From contig CALISP010000221.1 of NCBI GenBank assembly GCA_938041705.1, positions 1 to 10,917 on the forward strand: a DNA stretch of 10,917 nt, in the 5' to 3' direction. This DNA is from an uncultured Cocleimonas sp. Lineage in GTDB: Bacteria; Pseudomonadota; Gammaproteobacteria; Thiotrichales; Thiotrichaceae. The position numbers and the translations under genes were made by a program. The notes beneath the pieces were generated by a model. It did not search any database and was not told the DNA's origin. It worked only from the letters and a program-made list of their open reading frames with translations. This document shows positions 7,941 to 10,917 of the stretch, one piece after another (within the stretch, counting starts at the first letter, position 1; each line of letters begins with the position of its first letter).

Positions 7941-7959
7941 TTATATTTATACCAAAGAA

Positions 7960-10917
7960 TTAGAATCTATATTCAAAGAACGCGCGTACTTCAAACATTT
8001 CATCATCTTGATAGACTGGGTCTGCCAATCGAGAGCTATCATCCATAGTTCGATATAGAGCCTTTACGCCTATTTTACTTGAATCTTTTTCAGGTAGGCC
8101 TTTACTGAGTAACTTCACATATTGAAGCTCGTATTGCTCAGGAAATCTGATATCAAAATCACGCTGGAAGTCATAGCGTCCAAATCCATCTTTAACAAAC
8201 TTAGCTGAGAATATATGCTCGTGGTTGTAGATAAACTTACCTTCTACAGAGTAATGCCTTTTGGATTTACCAAAAGTTGAAATACCATCACCGGGATTCT
8301 TTGATGATTGTTGTTTACCAGCTTCTAAATTTAAAACTGTATTCAACTTATTACTAGTATTAAACACCATTTTACTCTTTAACAACCATACATCTGTAGC
8401 CGCAAGACCTGTATCATTGAAAGTTGCATTTGCTACATCAAATTCGTCGTTATAATAAGTAAACGCATCAGTTCCTGAGCCATATTCAGTAGCAGTTATA
8501 CCTACATTGAATGCAAAAGGCGCATCTTCTCTAAGATCATTATCCCACTCATAGAAGAAAGTACCAGGAGTCGGATCATAGGTAAAATACAACTCTGCTG
8601 ATTTAGCATCACGGTTATCTAAAACAAAAAACGGGTCAGTTCCATTCTTTCGAGGTCTTATTCTTGGCAATCCAGAACCCTTTGGATTTGCACCTATTAG
8701 GTTTTCACGATATAAAAGACGAGGGTAAAGCGTATAACTTCCAGTAGTAAATCTTGCACCCATCTCAAACTCTCTTTTATTGCCTAGAGAGGAATAAGGA
8801 AGCTCTGTTCCAAAATCTCTTATATGATCACCACTATCGGCTACAACACCTGCTTGGTTTGTAGCGACATAAGCTCTGATTTTTTGTCCAACATCAAAAG
8901 AAAGTTTAGCTTTAAAACCTAAAGTATCCTCAAGCTCTATATCTTTAGAATATGCAACACCATCTTCTTCATAATAATAGGTTTCGCCACGCTTATTAGT
9001 ACCAGAAACAATTCCACCTACTTCTAAGATTCTTTTTGAACCTAAATCAAATGTACCTTGAAGTGTCGTTTGACGTGATTTTGAACCTGAAGAATCGGTT
9101 GTACCTGTTGAACCATCACCAGCTTGTTTAAAGTCTTCCGCATGCATGAAAGTATATTTTTTACCCTCACCAAACTGATACTTCAAAATAGCCTTAGGGT
9201 TTGCTCCCCAATAGACTTCTTTACCTCCAACAATATTTAGTCCATCTAATGACCCTTTACCAACAAACTCAACACCAGAAGGGGCTTTAGAATTCCAGAT
9301 ATCTTGACCTTCCATATCCGTTGTTTCTCTCAATAAGCCAAAGAAATCACCTTTATCACCCCAGTGGTAACGAGGTACATGATAAAAACCCAGTAAGTCA
9401 AATTTCTCTCCTGTGTAACTCGCTTGAAAATCATAAATTTCAATTCTGTCACTAGACTTGGCATCATCTAAATTAATTCGATCACCATATCTAAACTCGA
9501 AATCACTCTCAGATGATTTACCGATTAGGTTGACGGTAAAATCACCCTGAATTTCTTTAGTAGGCTGAAAGGCAAAATCCATAAATGCCATTACTGTATT
9601 ACTGTAACCTCTATCACTGATATCGCTTGTGACTTCTCTTTCACCTTTGACCAATCTTTCAAGTCTTAAACTTCCTCCGGTTACAGAGAATTTTTCTGTT
9701 TTAGCATCTTTAAACTTAACTGTATCAAACTTAACATTATTAAATGTTCTATCAATTACTGCATTACCTGCATACGGGTTTGCTTTCCATACTTGAGCCA
9801 ATACATCATATGCCATACGAGGATTCGTTTTGTATACACCATCAGAATCTATATCACCGATACTGCTAACACCAAACCACTCTTCATTCATATTATTCTG
9901 ACCTTCTACATGGTCAAATTTATAGCCACCATTTGACCATGAAGCATTTTTATCATGCTTATCCAGATTTTCTGTTTGTTTGTACTTCCACCACTCATCA
10001 CGCCACTCAAATACAAAGCCACCAATTGAGTTTCCTTCTTGTCCATTGCCGTAGCTCTTTTGGTACATCTCTTCCCACTGCAGCTTTAGAATTTTAGCTT
10101 GAGCTTGTTGATCTTCTCTAAATTCTTTTGCATTGAACGCATCACTACCAAACTCAAAAAACAAGACTGGTAAATTTGCCTTTTCTTTCACATCTTTCCA
10201 AAGCCCGGTAAAACTCGTACCTCGATAAGCGTTAACACCCAATACATCTAGGCTTTTTACATATTTTTTAACTAAATCAATATACTGAATATCACCATTA
10301 ACGATTGAAAATGGGTGGTTTTTATCTATGGCTTTACCAGCAGATATTATCTCTTCATAAAGAGTATATAAATAAGAAGCCTTCTTTACGTTTCTCGCGC
10401 CAGCCGTTGGAAGATTTTCAATTTCGAAACTAGACCAAGACAGGCCATAGTTACTTTCATTACCAAGCGCAAACATCAATACACCAGGTACATTCTTAAA
10501 CTTTTTTACGTCAGCCAAAACTTCATCTTTCAGTACTTTACGAGTAGCAGGATCAGAGTAATCTGTATTTACGACCCATACACCATTAATTGTAGCGCCG
10601 TAACGACCCATCAAAGGATTAATCACAGACATAATCCCGTATTTACGGTAAATATAAGTAACCCACTTTGGAGGAATAGTCGAGAAAGTACGAACTGCAT
10701 TTACGTTCGCTTTTTTCATCAAACCAAAATCTTGATCTATGACTTTTTCAATAAACTCGTCACTTTGACCCCAAAGGTTGTAACTGTAGTTTTGATTTTT
10801 GGGTGAATAACCCCAAACAAAACCCTTTACATACATATCTTTACCGTTGACTTTCATTTTCCAGCCATTGGCGTCTTGATGCATCGTCACACGATCTGGT
10901 GAACTTGCATGAACATT
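7960..10917 (-). CDS. Secreted TIM-barrel glycosidase (GH2-like, clan GH-A) fused to a C-terminal outer-membrane beta-barrel; 5' end outside the window
   Basis: The frame is open to the window edge, 986 codons, so the start is missing. The first visible residues, NVHASSPDRV, look like the end of a signal peptide with a VHA-SS signal peptidase I site. Residues below count from the GTG at 10890, which is probably not the true start. Residues ~10-372 resemble the TIM barrel of GH2 and related clan GH-A enzymes: KGFVWGYSP (22-30), NAVRTFS (64-70), ALGNESNYG (141-149; Glu145 probable acid/base), NAYRG (220-224), PVLFFEFGSD (241-250; Glu246 probable nucleophile) and FEWRDEWW (294-301). Residues ~375-976 consist of many short alternating, aromatic-rich strands separated by turns and end in FFEYRF, the classic outer-membrane beta-signal for Bam-dependent insertion. 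The substrate is unknown. A beta-glucan or glucanosyltransferase role is inferred from the phosphorylase next door. The stop is TAA, 119 bases before the phosphorylase. Confidence 0.8.
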   Translation of the reverse strand, partial: NVHASSPDRVTMHQDANGWKMKVNGKDMYVKGFVWGYSPKNQNYSYNLWGQSDEFIEKVIDQDFGLMKKANVNAVRTFSTIPPKWVTYIYRKYGIMSVINPLMGRYGATINGVWVVNTDYSDPATRKVLKDEVLADVKKFKNVPGVLMFALGNESNYGLSWSSFEIENLPTAGARNVKKASYLYTLYEEIISAGKAIDKNHPFSIVNGDIQYIDLVKKYVKSLDVLGVNAYRGTSFTGLWKDVKEKANLPVLFFEFGSDAFNAKEFREDQQAQAKILKLQWEEMYQKSYGNGQEGNSIGGFVFEWRDEWWKYKQTENLDKHDKNASWSNGGYKFDHVEGQNNMNEEWFGVSSIGDIDSDGVYKTNPRMAYDVLAQVWKANPYAGNAVIDRTFNNVKFDTVKFKDAKTEKFSVTGGSLRLERLVKGEREVTSDISDRGYSNTVMAFMDFAFQPTKEIQGDFTVNLIGKSSESDFEFRYGDRINLDDAKSSDRIEIYDFQASYTGEKFDLLGFYHVPRYHWGDKGDFFGLLRETTDMEGQDIWNSKAPSGVEFVGKGSLDGLNIVGGKEVYWGANPKAILKYQFGEGKKYTFMHAEDFKQAGDGSTGTTDSSGSKSRQTTLQGTFDLGSKRILEVGGIVSGTNKRGETYYYEEDGVAYSKDIELEDTLGFKAKLSFDVGQKIRAYVATNQAGVVADSGDHIRDFGTELPYSSLGNKREFEMGARFTTGSYTLYPRLLYRENLIGANPKGSGLPRIRPRKNGTDPFFVLDNRDAKSAELYFTYDPTPGTFFYEWDNDLREDAPFAFNVGITATEYGSGTDAFTYYNDEFDVANATFNDTGLAATDVWLLKSKMVFNTSNKLNTVLNLEAGKQQSSKNPGDGISTFGKSKRHYSVEGKFIYNHEHIFSAKFVKDGFGRYDFQRDFDIRFPEQYELQYVKLLSKGLPEKDSSKIGVKALYRTMDDSSRLADPVYQDDEMFEVRAFFEYRF

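Noticed and set aside
7841..7959. A sigma-70 promoter for the phosphorylase (TATAAATAT-like box around 7941-7955)
   Set aside because: A -10-like sequence exists, but no credible -35 box lies at 16-18 bases, and such boxes are common by chance in this AT-rich gap.
1..10917. CRISPR arrays, tRNA or rRNA genes, insertion sequences, toxin-antitoxin or phage genes
   Set aside because: No regularly spaced repeats, cloverleaf-like sequences, transposase motifs or terminal repeats were seen. The window is almost filled by five large metabolic genes.

Overview
The window looks like chromosomal DNA from a marine, AT-rich gammaproteobacterium of the Alteromonadales type (Colwellia, Thalassotalea, Pseudoalteromonas or similar). 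This is inferred from the style of the Eda, Edd and Zwf proteins, the modest GC content and a Gram-negative outer-membrane protein. The exact genus cannot be fixed by eye. All recognisable genes lie on the minus strand, so transcription runs from the right end of the window to the left.

In transcription order: (1) bases 10917-7960 encode a large, 5'-truncated secreted protein. It has an N-terminal TIM-barrel glycosidase domain of the GH2/clan GH-A type and a C-terminal outer-membrane beta-barrel ending in an aromatic beta-signal. (2) 7840-4340 encodes a 1166-residue cytoplasmic glycoside phosphorylase related to GH94/GH149/GH161, probably acting on a beta-glucan oligosaccharide. (3) 4293-2806 is zwf, glucose-6-phosphate dehydrogenase. 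(4) 2708-873 is edd, 6-phosphogluconate dehydratase. (5) 763-122 is eda, KDPG aldolase. (6) From base 80 leftward, the first 26 codons of another same-strand gene run off the window. Intergenic gaps are 41-119 bases. None holds a convincing strong terminator, although several hold inverted repeats, so a single operon or two overlapping transcription units is plausible.

The inferred logic is a compact glucan-to-pyruvate route. A glycan is trimmed or remodelled at the outer membrane by an enzyme built into its own barrel. Oligosaccharides reach the cytoplasm through a transporter not seen here and are phosphorolysed to glucose 1-phosphate. After conversion to glucose 6-phosphate they enter the Entner-Doudoroff pathway through Zwf, Edd and Eda. 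Phosphoglucomutase, 6-phosphogluconolactonase and an inner-membrane transporter are missing from the window. The two carbohydrate-active proteins are the part most worth study: the ED enzymes are textbook, whereas the glycosidase/outer-membrane-barrel fusion and the giant phosphorylase cannot be assigned a substrate from sequence alone.
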